64,000 bases of DNA from Symsagittifera roscoffensis (GCF_963678635.1 NC_087063.1:6234386-6298385), one strand, 5' to 3'; shown: positions 11,982 to 24,330, numbered from the stretch's first letter. Program-made: numbers and translations. The notes: a model not told the origin generated them from the letters alone.

Positions 11982-12639
11982 GTGACCAATAATAACGTAC
12001 CTCAAAACCCCCATACCGAGTCTAATCAGGGCTTAAGTATTACAGGTCATGTCGAATCTCCACAACAGAGCTCAGAAAGGCCAGCGAACAACGACCCCCG
12101 GGAGATTGTTGTCATCCACGATGCGACTACTGCTGAAGGATCACAGGACAATCCAATTCTGGTAGACACTTCCGGAACACATGAAAAGAGCGACCCCAAA
12201 GACCCGAAATTCTAGACCACGCAGAAATGTGGGCCCCCCACATTTTTACGGAAATCGCAGATTTATAGACGTGGTTCAAGAGAAAGACGACCTAGGGGCG
12301 TCAACTTCCATATTCTTTCCGGCACCGGACTCCCACAGGACTACTTTCTCGGTCAACTCTCCATCTGACCTTTTGACTCCATTAGCGGAGGCGCCTCCCA
12401 GACAGATTCTCTTCGCGGAAACTACGTTGTCCTGGTCTTCAAGGAACTCCCTCCCGACGGTCAGACTTGCAACCTCTACCACGAAGACTCACCTTCACGA
12501 GAATTCTTCGGACTCAAACCTAACTTACCCGACCTCGAAGGACCCCACGCTCGAGGTGGACAACTATAGCGAGATCTCATTGACTATAGATTCGGAAGTG
12601 AGGGCTAAATTGGATGAGTTTGAGGATCAATTCATTTAA
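11982..12639 (+). pseudogene. Frameshifted C-terminal tail of pol
   Basis: Two overlapping frames (11,982-12,215 in frame 3 and 12,181-12,639 in frame 1) carry low-complexity Ser/Thr/Pro/Asp-rich sequence. The second starts near an Arg-rich 'RPRRNVGPPHFYGN' segment, a motif type often found at the very end of Ty3/Gypsy pol proteins. They look like one tail split by a frame change at 12,180-12,215. There are no membrane segments, so nothing suggests an envelope gene. Confidence 0.6.
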
Positions 12640-12903
12640 TCGACATATCAATTTAAACTGAACAAAACAATTCTTTAATCCATATTTTACCGCCGGACTT
12701 TTTAATTTTACCTGTAGATACAATTGTACATGTTAATGTACATGTTGTGGATTAGTTTTTTTTAGTTAGTTACAGGATACTGTAAATTTTGTAATTCTGT
12801 ATGGCCCACCCTGTAAATTGCTACATTCTCTTTCAATTGTGGATTCTATTTTGCTTCTGTATATTTACCTTCTGGGTGCAGTTTGTAAAATTCTTCCATT
12901 TTC

Positions 12904-12919
12904 GGAGGGGAAAAAAGGG
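12904..12919 (+). promoter_or_regulatory. Purine tract upstream of the 3' LTR (possible plus-strand primer)
   Basis: Sixteen purines in a row (GGAGGGGAAAAAAGGG) in an AT-rich setting look like a polypurine tract. However, it lies 54 bases before the 3' LTR border rather than touching it. The purines directly at the border are only GGTGAGAAA (12,965-12,973, with one T). Either the short adjacent tract primes the plus strand, or this is a second, central-type tract. Confidence 0.45.
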
Positions 12920-12973
12920 TGTATATAGAGTTATGTAGTTAGTTTGCAGTTTCATTTTTTTCCCGGTGAGAAA

Positions 12974-13187
12974 TGTTGTGATTTGATTTTTGTATCTTAA
13001 AATGACCTTCGGTATTTTAATTAATACCTGTTAAACAGTTTAGTTACGACCATTGGTCGATATGAACGGAAGTTCAGTTGTCCTTTTTAATAATCTTAAT
13101 TCAACTACTTCCTTTTACCGTTTTATCATTTTAAGCTTATGTACATAACTTGTACATATAGAACCATAGAATTAGAATAGTTTATTA
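12974..13187 (+). repeat. 3' LTR
   Basis: A 214-bp direct copy of the 5' LTR, starting TGTTGTG and ending TTTATTA, followed by the CAAGC target duplication (13,188-13,192). Differences from the 5' copy are scattered (near positions 13, 18, 28, 82 and 110 of the LTR, among others), with one extra T in a T run. Confidence 0.92.
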
Positions 13188-13192
13188 CAAGC
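13188..13192. repeat. Target-site duplication (CAAGC), right
   Basis: It matches 6,637-6,641 exactly and directly follows the 3' LTR. Confidence 0.9.
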
Positions 13193-15700
13193 AATAATTT
13201 TGATTTAGTTTCTGCCGAAGGAAGGTTTCGTCTTTAATAACCATTCGTCTAAAACAAAATTTAATCAAAACGCTTTCTTCAAAATGCCTTTTTGTTCTCG
13301 TTCCTCTCATATGCCAATCTAATCATCACTTCTGAGTCTTAACCTATCCTATTTTGCTGCACCTTTGATTTAGGAAGCAATTTTTAGTTTTAGCCTTTGA
13401 AAGACAGCGCGTCATTTGAAAAATATTTGAGCTTAAAAATTTTTCGAAAGCTTTTTGCTATTCTGAGAAGATATTCCAGATTACTCAGATCTTTTTTGAC
13501 TAACAACGAACGATACTTCAAAAAAAAGTTTTCAAAATGTTCTCCTAATTAAGCCGACTTCATTACTTTATAGTCAAGCCTACAGAACGGTCAAACAATT
13601 TCATCAAATTAAAAGCATTAAAAGCTTATGAGTTTGTTTCTTGTGTATGACACAGCTCTTTTTGGGGCAAATACGTGAATATTCTGACTGTCTTTTCAAG
13701 TATAATTTCAGGAAATAGCCTTGAGAAAAAGCAATTAAAACCATTGAAAGTTTTTGAGTTTTGTACAAAGAGATTTTTCATGTTTCGTAATACCGGTGGA
13801 TCAAATCATCAAAATGTTGCCTGAGTTGAAGACAGCAAGCAATATTTATTGCATATTGGTTAAAAAAATAGTTATCACTACAACTTCAGTTCTCAAAAAA
13901 AAGATCACATTCGAGCAAAAGACGGCATTATTTTTCAGATGCTATAAAAATTGTATTAGATAAAAACTTATACACAAAACCTCGAAATGGGTCTGAATTA
14001 AAGAAAACACTTCAATCTGACTTTTGTTCCATTTTTTAATATTCAGAACGAGAATGTTTGTATTAGAGCGAAACTTTGATGTTTCTATCGGACTTTCTCT
14101 TAATATACTTCAGTTAGAATTAGTAAAACCATCCTAAAAATCTATCCGATGGATTCGCCACTGAATTTAAGAACTCAAACTGATATATGTCTCGTATAAT
14201 TAGGATCAGATGAAATCAATTAGGATGCTTCACTTGAGATGGTTTTTTTTTCATGGAGCTTTTTTCATTGTTTACGCTTGCAAGCATTAACGATTATAAA
14301 AAGGGTGCTTATTACTTTCGAGAACAGTAGCAGTTCTTCATTTTTCAGTTGACTAATCGAAAACCAGTTCCCATTTCAAATTGATCCAATCAGGTACCTT
14401 ACAGTTATGGGGGATTTTCACATGCGCAAAGGGCCGAATGCGCAACCTTTCTAAAAAAAGCATTGTTTTTTGTTCATCCAAAACTGATTATTATATGTGA
14501 TTATTGTTCCGAGCACGTTCGAAAAAATGATAAAATCCTTTTGCTCTAGCTAGATTTTTTCCACAATATCTGAGAAGTATTGTTGCGTTGAGCTCATTTT
14601 AGTACAGTATTTTACCTGCAATAATTTGTCGTAAGGTTATGCGGGCTTAAAGATTGCCAATTTGGCCAAACAGACGTAAGTCATAAGCTATATGCTTTGT
14701 GCTAATAATGCGTTGGCGGCGATTTAATCCGGCTTAGAAATTGTTTTGAATTGAAATGCGTAATGATTTGTCTTCCAATTATTACCCAACTGTATGTTAA
14801 ACATATCACATTGTTCTTTAAATTGCATCTGTGGGGATGATTTTCAACAAATAATCGAAAACAAATTTTGGTTTTTGCAATACTTTCTCTAAAAATAACC
14901 TTACCACATAGACGTGAAAGGGCAGCCGGAGCATTCAAGGCATCTACATGATACGAGCAGTCTTGTTTCCTTTGAATCAATTTTTAAAACTGAGCTCTGA
15001 TTGGTTGACACTATTTTCGCACATTCGGTCCTTCACTCATCATGGATTTTCCCTACAATTACTTTGTAAAATTTCAAAAAATAATCATTGAATCCTTTCA
15101 ATTTTTAACTTGGCTTCCAAAAAAGTGTTCCATAGCATTGATTGTTTTAAGTTTGGGAGAAATTGTTACGAAAACTTTTTCGTTTTGGAAAACTTTCTCG
15201 CCAAAATTTTAAACTAAGGTTGAGAGTACTATTTAATTAAGTGCGACTGTGCCTGATTAGAAAAGGAAGCTACTGCCTGTTTTTATTATAATCTATGACA
15301 ATCAATCTCTAATGTTGTATGTAGCATTTCCGAATACCAATAATTTCTGACTGTGTACCCTTTCTGTGTATTAATATACTACGCATGAAAAAATGGCCCT
15401 TAATTCACGACAAAAAGCTGTTATAATGATTTTGACAGAATCATATCCAGAAAAATCACTCTGATTCCTAAAATTTTAGTTAAGCAGACTTTAGGTTTTG
15501 ATTGGTTGATCGAATACAAGGGAATTGCAAGCAAGTCTCTCGGAAAAGATTTGTTTTTAAGTTTCGAATCAACCGAATTACAAGTTGTTTGGTGTCCGGA
15601 ACTAATTTTAACCATATTCTTTCTATCTGATTTAACATGACAATGCCGATGACAATGGCTTTTTAGACTTGTAAAAAAGACCTGAGTCAAGGCCAATTAT
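13193..15700 (+). repeat. Segmental repeat copy 1, continuation after the retrotransposon
   Basis: The order of many short matching blocks is shared with 25,300-27,110 and with 30,230-31,620, all on the plus strand. Examples are 'taacctatcctattttgc' near 13,340 (30,250), 'aacgaacgata' near 13,505 (30,410), 'cagaacgagaatg' near 14,045 (25,398 and 30,960), 'gcttacgc' plus 'gcaagc' near 14,275 (25,655), and 'aacatgacaatgccg' near 15,635 (27,095). No coding frame is conserved. Copies are too diverged to align reliably by eye from end to end. The family-P arm at about 14,560-15,000 lies within it. Confidence 0.6.
14560..15000 (+). repeat. Single arm of the long-inverted-repeat family P
   Basis: It shares the family's phrases in order: 'attttac', 'aaagattgccaatttggcc' (near 14,650), 'taatgcgttggcggcga' (near 14,705), and the end motif 'gagcattcaaggcat' to 'acgagcagtcttgtt' (near 14,930-14,970). 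No inverted partner lies within 1 kb. Confidence 0.6.
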
Positions 15701-17450
15701 GTCGGCAGCTTGTTTTTTTTATCCATAGTTTTGAAATTTTGCTATATAATCAATAAATTTTGTGGTTAAGTTTGTTCACTGCATTATGTTATAAAATTAT
15801 TATGAAATTGGACTATTCAGCTGCCAGAATAACTGCCGTAAAATTTTTGTGAAAATGGCTGGCATTTTCGAAAACTAATCGTTAAACAAAAGCGGCAAAA
15901 TCAAACTAATTTTTCTAGTATTTTCGAATTGCTTAATTTTTTTATTTGTTCCGAATTTCAAGAAAAAGGGCTAAAAACTTGTGACATTGGTGGTTTTTTT
16001 CTCCAGACAAATTTTAATTTTTTAACTAGCTACTTTTGACGGTTTTTTGAAAATCATTCGAAACCTATTGTTGTCCTGAGCACAAATTCGAAAAGATATT
16101 TTACCGGTGATCATTTTTCGCAAAGTAATTGGGGTTAAAATTTGACAGGTCGGCCAGTATTGGACAATTAAAGCGCGATATCTTTTGTGCTACTGACGCG
16201 TAAGCAAAGACATAATTTTTCTTGGAAATCGTTCCAATTTGGAATGAAGCATGCTAATTAGAGAATTCAGAAACTGTTATGAGCAAAATATACTTCTTGC
16301 ACTTTTACATGGCGTGCGGGGAATGATTTTTATACAAAAATGCAAGAAAAACTTAGATGCAAAAAAAAACGCAACTTGAAATTTTCGAAATTAGCTTAAA
16401 AGAGAACTAGCCTAGATTTGATCTAAAAAAGATAGATTATTAAACAAACAACGGTCGCTGATAGAACCCTTCATTTCAATTTTAAAAAAAAATTTAAGTC
16501 TCAGTTCTCGTTTCAGCATAGATCAAAGTCGACCTAGTCCTAGCAATAAAATGATATTTAATTAAACAAATAAATCAAAATAATGATAAGAATGAAAGTT
16601 TCAATGATTAAAAATATTTGTTCATCGATTTTTTATCTACACCATGGTGGGAAGGGATTATATATTTAAAATCTATTTCATTTCACTCATACACTTGATT
16701 GATTCTCTAAATAAACTTCAGTCCTCTTTTGATCTCGTATTCTATTCTTATCAGGAGACCGAGGTTTGGATTTCTTTGATTTTTCATAAAACCAAATCAA
16801 GTTCAGTTTAACTGAGGGAACTCATAATATTTTCACCTTTACTAAATACTTTATTATTTAAAGAAAGGCAGAATTCATCTGTTTTTGAAGTCAAAACAAT
16901 AAAAAACCATGGAAAGGCGTCCTTGATGAATTTTTTTGCTTTCTTTTTTTCAGGTTAATAAAAGTGAAAGAACAACAAGTTGAAAAGAAAAGTTGAAAAA
17001 TTAGAAAAATGGATTGACTTTTAAAATTTTAAGTTTAGCCTTTCTATTAAAATCTGATTCAAATATTACGTCAAAAAGGCTGTCACATAATAAAGTGTGA
17101 ACTCAATTAGAATTTAAAAAAATTCCACTCGATTTTTGAGTATAAAAAGTATTGCTTTTTTTATTTGTGTAGCATTTCCAATACTACAACTCACCCCTTT
17201 TTCAGACGAATACTTGTGAAGGCAATCCCTCAGATACGTCAGTACAGATCTTAAAGTTAGCACAGATGTAAAATATCATGTTATTTTACTAAAATTAAAT
17301 AATATTTATGAAAAACAACAAAAAAAAGCCTCAAAAAGTTCACTTGGTTTTGCCCAGTTTTTTCCAGAGTCCCTGAAAATTATTATCTTTTTGGCTGCCT
17401 CAAGCTGTTTCTGCAATTCCTTTTCTGCATTTTGTCTCTGCATTATTATA
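15700..17450. other. Repeat-derived non-coding stretch
   Basis: About 16,010-16,330 is another plus-strand family-P arm ('gaaaagatattttaccggtga', 'ctactgacgcgtaagc', 'aatcgttccaat'). About 16,480-17,110 resembles 23,860-24,720 ('tctcagttctcgtt...gatcaaagtcgacct' type text, 'tatcaggaga', 'agtttaactgagggaactca', 'ggattgacttttaaaatttt'). No gene is recognised. Confidence 0.5.
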
Positions 17451-17451
17451 T

Positions 17452-17830
17452 CTAACGCGTAGTTTTTCTAATGCACGCTTTCGTTGACCAGTCCACGTCG
17501 TTTTTCGGATTCGGGAAAAGCCGAAATCCTGCTGAAAAATACGAGCAAAGATGTTTCTTCCGATTTGCCGATTTCTTCCCTTTACGTTTTCTTCTTGAGT
17601 TTAAACGAATGTTTGAAAACATAGGCCGGCTCATCCGAAAAAAAAAATTAAGTTTGGAGTATTCTACTCCTGCTATCTGGATCTGCTGTTGTGTTTCGAG
17701 GAAAGAAATCTGGATCTGCTGTTGTGTTTATCCCGCTAAAGGGTACAAGAAAGAAAGAGTTTTCACAATTTTATCAGATACCCCTCAGAAGCCATTTGAA
17801 AATTCGACCAAAATGTTGAAGCTTTTAGGG
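17452..17830. other. Open frames without recognisable product; short direct repeats
   Basis: A plus-strand frame of 120 codons (17,471-17,833) is open, but it has no recognisable domain and Phe/Lys-rich composition typical of random AT-rich DNA. A 22-bp phrase 'atctggatctgctgttgtgt..' occurs at 17,675 and again at 17,708 (33-bp step). A ~50-bp unit beginning 'aattcgaccaaaatgttga' occurs at 17,799 and 17,852. I do not call a gene here. Confidence 0.4.
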
Positions 17831-17904
17831 TAAAAAACTCTTTTTTTTGGAAATTCGACCAAAATGTTGAATCTTTTAGGGTAAAAAACTCTTTAGGGTT
17901 GTTA

Positions 17905-18115
17905 TATATTTTTCAATAAGCAGGTCTTATTGTAGTTATGTTTCCGTAAGCATGACTAATTCTTTTTCAATAAGCAGGGCTTATTGTAGTTATGTTTCCG
18001 TAAACATGACTAATTCTTTTTCAATAAGCAGGGCTTATTGTAGTTATGTTTACGTAAACATAAATTATGTAGAGTAGTTATGTTTCCGTAAAAACAACTA
18101 CTCAGTCAGTAGTTA
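17905..18115. repeat. 54-bp tandem repeat with built-in hairpins
   Basis: Three units begin near 17,912, 17,966 and 18,020 (54-bp period). Each contains the hairpin-forming 'caataagcagggcttattg' and the near-palindrome 'gttatgtttacgtaaacata' (or its one-base variants). Partial copies of the second palindrome continue to about 18,125. Confidence 0.8.
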
Positions 18116-18119
18116 TGTT

Positions 18120-21100
18120 TTTACGTTAACATTTCCCTTCAATTTCCACTGCAAAGTCCCTTTTATAAAAATTTTTAAAGTAAATCCGCTAAAAAGTAAT
18201 CCCCTGCAATTAATAAAGGTCGCATCATCGGTATAAGCTGCTTTTTTGAAAAGTACTTGAGACACGTCAAAATCCGGTTTTATCGTGAGACAAGTTCGTC
18301 TTTCATTCTTCCTTTTGCAAGCCATCTTCCAGTGACAGAGGAGTTAGTTTCAGTCGCATGGCTTGCTTCATGTTTATAAATGGCATTTTCTGAGTTGAAC
18401 TAATTTTGTGCTCCGCATTCGGTGCTGGATCTGTGTTGTTACATTTCCAGTTACACAGAATGTTCCGACCAAAGATGTTTAGAATGTTTTTATTCCAAAA
18501 TAAGGCAGTTTTTGCTTGGTAGGATCTAAAGTAAAAATATATGTTAGTCATATTAGACAGTCATATTAACATATGCAAATTGGACAAAAATTGTTCTAGA
18601 AAACTGATAAGAAAAACAAAAACAATAAGAAAAAATTTTTGTTTAAAAAAAAATTTTGCAGAAGTTTTTGATTTTGTTTTGAAGCTTTTGGTTCCCAAAA
18701 TGAAGCTAAAAACCCCAAAAACTAGTTTTACTTGCTTAAAAGTAAATTTAAGGTCCTACTTTCAGCTATTGTAAACCTGCTCGCTTGCTTTATTTGCTCG
18801 AATTAAGACAAAAACTCAAAAATTTCATACCGGGTTTTCTCGACACTAGAAAAAACATTGGGAATTTTTTAATGTGATATGAATCACGACGACTCAAAGG
18901 GCTTTAATTTGATATAACATTCAACCCAGTCTGAGGACTAATTGTGGTACCTGATTTTGCGTAAGAAAAACGAAAACACACTTTTCAATGGTTGGAACAA
19001 TAATAATGGTCGATTCGTCCTCACTGAGGCTTAAGGGAATCGTTTTACTTGACATCATCCTCAATTATTTACCAAAGATGTTTCAGGAAAACACAAGTTA
19101 ATATCGTTCGGAGAGCAAATACCCTGTTTGCTCTCCGACCTAATTTATATCCAGTTTGATACTTTGGTTAATTGTTCGATCGTTTTTCCTGATCTTGTTT
19201 TTTTAAAAAAAAAAACAATCGCGTTTAATATTTTATTTAGTTTTTTGTTGTTTCTTTAATTTTTTCCTCGTCTTTTTTTAAACTGAAAAAACAATGTCAA
19301 ACGGATTTTTTCGAGAATCATGTACAGCGAAGAAATTTTTATCGTTGCAATCTTTAATATAACATAAAGTATCCTTTTATAAATTTCATGTTTTTTTGCT
19401 GCTTTTTCAAGAACTTTTTAAATTACGTTCCTCCTAAGTTTTACCAAAACATCTTGATTTTTTTTCCATTCCAGAAAAAAATTGAGAAACCAAAACTGGA
19501 AAGTAACTAGCGGACTTCTAAAATATTTGAATGAAAAGTTCCGTCGTCCACCTCAGAATTAAAATGAAGTCTCATGGTTGTTAAAAAGATATGTACGTTG
19601 CGTTGATCCTACGAAATAATAACTATAACTATAAAATTGTGAGGATGATACTTCACCACAAACGTATACAGCAGAAAATGACATTTTTTGTTCTTCTTAA
19701 TTAAAAAATGTTGATTTAAAGGACACTTTACGTATACTATTGAAAAGTACTAGTATCAAAATCGGTTTTATGCCTACACATGATATGTCTACATGAGATG
19801 GAAATTTTTTTTTGTATCTGATATCTGCTAAAATGGTATCTGCGCTTCTTCCTTCTTTTGATTCTCTAAATAAACTTTCAGGTTCTGCTGTTTACTTGAA
19901 AACAGTATCATTTCTGGTCCAATCATAAAATGATTTCAAGTCTAGAGGTAGGTTCTTATTGTACCCAAAATAGAATTCTAAGCCTTCCAAACTTCTTCTA
20001 ACATCTCGCGTATTTTCTGAATTTTATAAGATTTTAAAGTTGTATACTTTTTTCTTTTTTTGGTCGTATACCGTCTTTAACTACCATTAACAAAAAATAT
20101 GCTGCAAACTCTACACGCCCTGAGAAAAGTATTTTTTCTTTGGTTGTGTTTTTAGCTCGAACTTTTTAGATATCAAAAATTTCTTCCAGGGTCTCAGCCT
20201 GCAAGTTTCTATCGTCCAATAAATTTTGACAAATAGACTGTTTTTGATTTTAAAAGGGTGCAAAATGAATGATCAGTACCCTGCTGAAAAGATTGTCTGA
20301 GCCACGTAGTTCTATGAACCTCTGTGATTTTTTGTTTTGATTCCATTAGCAAACTCGTTGCTTGCTGTTTTCCTTCGGTCAACGATACTCGGTTATTCCC
20401 GCAACATAAGTAAAATGTGGTAAAGCATCTACCACTTAGCCTAATGATAGGTGACTCTACAGTTTCGAGTGGCCAAGAATATCTACTCAAATCAACTTAT
20501 GGGTTCAATTGTCTCGCGTAAATGACGAGATAACATTGTTACTTTTTGGTCCAAATACTAATCCAGATTCTATACTGTTTCCTTTTTCGCTTTTAATCCC
20601 TAATTTACATATTTGATCTGTTAAGTTGTGCAGCTTTTCTTGATAATGCAAAAATAGTCCTGATGGTTTTGCTTTTTTTAGTTTTCAAATTTAAAGTTTT
20701 GTTTCACTACTCCTATGTCAAGTTTATGATGTGAGCATACATCTTTGTTGTCAGCTAAAATTTTCATTAGATCCTGCATTTGATTTTTGTTGCTATCTGA
20801 AAGAATCAAATTGAATTTATTGCACTATCTGTGAATCTTCGCTACAGCTTCCAAAATTGCTTTATATGCTGTGTTTTTGATCGTTGAATTGGTTTTTTCT
20901 TAAGAAACCTTTATTGCTTTTTCAAACCGTTGGATTGCTCTTTTGCTTGATGTCTGCAGGGTGTGTCTCTGAAGTAGAAAACTTTTTCCAAAGTAAAACT
21001 TACAAGGTATTTTTGACTTTCTTAGTAATCCCAGTCCCAAACAAAGAAATATTTGTGATAATTGAACATACACAGTTTCATTCAATTAACTTGGGGGCTA

Positions 21101-21880
21101 ATTCACTCCAAAATTTTTCTGTTGCTTCAAAACATTTTTATTGCAAATTCTCAAAATGTTTCCTTTTTATTGATTTTTGTCCTTTGTCCTTGGGGAAAAG
21201 ACCGTTCTAAGAACGATCGTTTACCCTAATTCATGAAACTACTAGTAAAAAAATTCGTACAAACATGCTCTTTCTTCATCATACATGTTTTTGTGTGAAA
21301 TTCCAAATGTGAATATGATGATTCTCAATAGTTTGACAGACAGTTCCTGTTAAATTAAAATTTGATAGATGATGATAAAGATATAAATTTTCTACAGTGA
21401 ATTTTTTTCTTGTTCTTTATCGTTTTCCTTGACTAGTTGTTTCAATATTTTTAAAAGTGGATCGTTTCGTTGTTCCTTTTGGATTATTTCCTTGTTCAGA
21501 TTTCGTCTTCTGCGTGCCTTTCAAAATTCATAAGTTTTTTTAAGTTATGTAGATCAGAATATGAATAGCAACCTTAGAATTTAGAAAAAAACTAAGAAAA
21601 CAAATGGGGTAATTCTTCCTCCCTGATGCTATTGGAAATTGTTTCTATCATCATATCTTGTTTTATTGACGATGTTTGCCAAAAATAAGCGCTAATAACG
21701 GTCAGAGAGCGAACATTGTCTCTTTTATTCGGATATGATAATTTGGTTGCTTTTTCCTCATTCACATTAAACATTTTGATCAACTTTTTTGTATAACTGA
21801 GAAAAATTTGTCACTTGGTTTTTTCTCAGAACCATATACAATGAATTATTTTTCTTCGTTACCATCTCTCTACAAAAATA
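18120..21880. other. AT-rich non-coding stretch up to the assembly gap
   Basis: No gene is recognised; the short open frames here have no family features. The part 18,650-19,060 resembles 35,050-35,430 in order ('actagtttt', 'tttgctcgaa', 'gacataacattcaac' type blocks, 'tttgtggtac', 'caatggttggaacaata'). Confidence 0.5.
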
Positions 21881-21881
21881 G

Positions 21882-22081
21882 NNNNNNNNNNNNNNNNNNN
21901 NNNNNNNNNNNNNNNNNNNNNNNNNNNNNNNNNNNNNNNNNNNNNNNNNNNNNNNNNNNNNNNNNNNNNNNNNNNNNNNNNNNNNNNNNNNNNNNNNNNN
22001 NNNNNNNNNNNNNNNNNNNNNNNNNNNNNNNNNNNNNNNNNNNNNNNNNNNNNNNNNNNNNNNNNNNNNNNNNNNNNNNNN
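21882..22081. other. Assembly gap (200 N)
   Basis: Exactly 200 unknown bases, a conventional placeholder length, so the true distance is not known. Open frames reported across it are meaningless. Confidence 0.99.
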
Positions 22082-23850
22082 AGTATGCAAAGTATGCTAC
22101 ATAATTTGGAAAGTAAACGGAAGTTAAGTCGCAACCAAGACTCCGAAAAGTCATTAGCAGAAAAATAAGTTCAAAAATCTATACTTATATTAACAATGGT
22201 TTGCGTTCTAGATATACCATGCACTAGTAACTAGTACCCGATATTTAAGTTTGAATGTTCATGAAATTGAGCATCTCAGCAGCATAGCAGCATCATAAAT
22301 TTTTCATTAAAAAATTTTAAACTAGTCAGTAACCCAAAAAAATCCATATTCCGATTTGATAGCGCTTGCTAAACGTTGAAAAATTTCCGGGCTTAATTAA
22401 AATTCTTCTACATTTTATTGTGTTAATTTTGACCAACAATTGATAGAATTCATTATAAATAGATTTTTTGGAACTGTTTATGATTACTTGGGCAAAACAT
22501 TTAGTATTAACTAGTTTCTGCGCGTTTTTTACTTTTCGAGGAAAATTAAGAGAGCCTAATTTGACAAACATTGGATAAATATCAGCATGAATTAATTTTT
22601 TTTACCTGAGTCAGACTCATGTGGACTAAGTTTGGGTTAATTTCAGCTTATTTTAAGGTTTTTTCTTATAATTAGGCATAACTCTAACTCTGATTTTTTT
22701 TCTAATGTGAACAGGTTTTATTTGATCAGTTTTTAAGTAATGGCGGTTTTAATTTAATAAATTAACAGTTTTAGTTAACCCCATTAATAGTTTGTATTTT
22801 TTCTATCGAAGTTTGCTTTTTATCTACCATACACGGGCCTAATTCAGCAACTATCTGCTCAACTTAAAACTAATTTCCTTTTTTTCTTTGTATTGAGTTT
22901 TTTTACCAATGCTGCTTAAATTTTAGAATTATTGGAGATTTGTTAATTCTAATTGGGCGTACTTTTACTAAAAATGTGTCAAACTTAGGTCAACACAATA
23001 CTCTCATCCTTCATTGGGCATGTTTTTTGTTTTTCAAAGCTTGGTTTTCTTTCAGTATGATTCAGTATTTTCATTTGAATTGAACTTATTTTCATCATAC
23101 TTGGTTTAATTTCAGTTAAATTTAGTGTTCCTTTGCTCTAATTGGGCCTATTTTAAATTATATTTTATTTCAAAATTAACAAAAGTTCCTAAATATAACT
23201 CAAATTGGGTTGTCAGGGAAATTTTAGAGAAGAGTACGCTTTTTAAGTCCTTCACTAGTTGTTGTAGTTTGTTACTTCCCTTTTTTGGCCATAATTTTGT
23301 TCAAGGGTGAGTAATAAAGTTTAAACTTGAGTTGATTTAGGTTTGAAGATTGGCCTCGGAAATGGTAGGAAATATTGTAAAGCATAGCTGAAGATTAAAA
23401 GCTGAGGTTGAGTCTCAAATTGGCATAGGTTTGATTAAATGAAAAGTGAGTCGAATCAATTGATCAATCATTTGGATTACAATTATTTCGCATACAAGAC
23501 CTCCTACCCTTTTTTTGGAAAAAAAAATTAAAATTCTGAAGATTTTTTAAAGCTTATTGGTATTGTGTGATAGAAGCGTAAAAACATAGAAAGTTAACTC
23601 CGCCAAGGTTAAAAGAGAGTTATCGTAGACTGTTGTCCGATATGTGAAATTTGGATATGCTTAAATTTTTCCAAGTAAATCAGGCAATATGGCGGTCAAT
23701 TAGATTGCGCGCCCTAGAGTTTGATAACCTCTGTCTCGTAGCTTTTTGGAGTTAACAACTAGCTATCAGAAAATCACTTTCTGATATTTTGTGATATTTG
23801 AAAAAATGACGGTTGACAGATTTTTTGTTTCATTTTTTAAGTAAAAACAT
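22082..23850. other. AT-rich non-coding stretch
   Basis: No gene is recognised. Between about 22,620 and 23,170 the phrase 'tgggc(c/a/g)t(a/g)' within 'aattgggcctatttt'-like text recurs at irregular spacing (near 22,850, 22,955, 23,016 and 23,140). This suggests a decayed tandem repeat. Confidence 0.4.
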
Positions 23851-23989
23851 AAGTCTCAAAATCTGGTTTGATCATAGATCATAGCTGATCTGGTTCTAGA
23901 GTTGAAATTTTTTTTCTTAAAGAAAAATAGAAAAAAGATCACTAAATTGGTAGGTTTACAATTTAGACACAGCTGTTCTTCTATGATGA

Positions 23990-24330
23990 CCTTAAGCCAA
24001 GGTGGGCGAGCTCCACTTTGTAAAATTAATTCATTTCACTTTTACAGTTTTTGAGGGACAACAGTGAAGAAAAAGTTGAAACAAGAGGGTGTTCTGCTGC
24101 TTTTCTGGAGAGACGGTATACTGTCTGCCGCCCGTGATGAGTTGTCTGTCAAGCACAAGTGTATTTAACAGTCAGTCTTAGGCAAGGATTTACTTATTTG
24201 AAAAAAAAAAATTTGATTATAATTAAAGAAAAAGACAAAGATTTAAAAACTTTGTGCTGGGCAAAAAAAAATAGAACCAACTAAAAACGCAGGCCAGGTC
24301 AAGTGGAGCAAATTCACCTTGATATGTTTT
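23990..24330. repeat. Possible small inverted-repeat element
   Basis: 'caaggtgggcgagctccact' near 23,998 is imperfectly inverted by 'agtggagcaaattcaccttg' near 24,301. The ~330 bp between have no coding frame. It lies within the 23,860-24,720 block shared with 16,480-17,110. Confidence 0.45.

Larger units (their letters stand above)
6642..13187 (+). mobile_element. Ty3/Gypsy LTR retrotransposon, complete in structure but broken in coding capacity
   Basis: A 6.5-kb element with two ~213-bp LTRs and 5-bp target duplications. Domains read in the order gag, zinc knuckle, aspartic protease, reverse transcriptase, RNase H, integrase, which is the Ty3/Gypsy (Metaviridae) order. There is no env-like frame. 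The zinc-knuckle layout and the basic/Pro-rich tail after integrase suggest a mag-like lineage, but this is an impression only. By eye the LTRs differ at about seven positions plus one indel in 213 bp (about 3%), so the insertion is fairly young. Even so the coding region has in-frame stops at 8,742 and 9,346 and frame changes near 7,570-7,590, 9,065-9,092, 11,900-11,937 and 12,180-12,215. It lies inside an older repeat whose uninterrupted relative is near 30.2 kb. Confidence 0.93.

Noticed and set aside
11982-12639. Third retroviral-type gene (env) in the LTR element
   Set aside because: There is no signal peptide, membrane helix or Cys pattern. The composition continues the pol tail and the frame returns to that of pol.
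17471-17833. 120-codon plus-strand frame
   Set aside because: It has no domain or splice context and overlaps direct repeats. Its composition is that of AT-rich random sequence.
21767-22154. Open frames spanning the N-gap
   Set aside because: The sequence is unknown there; the frames are artefacts of 200 N.
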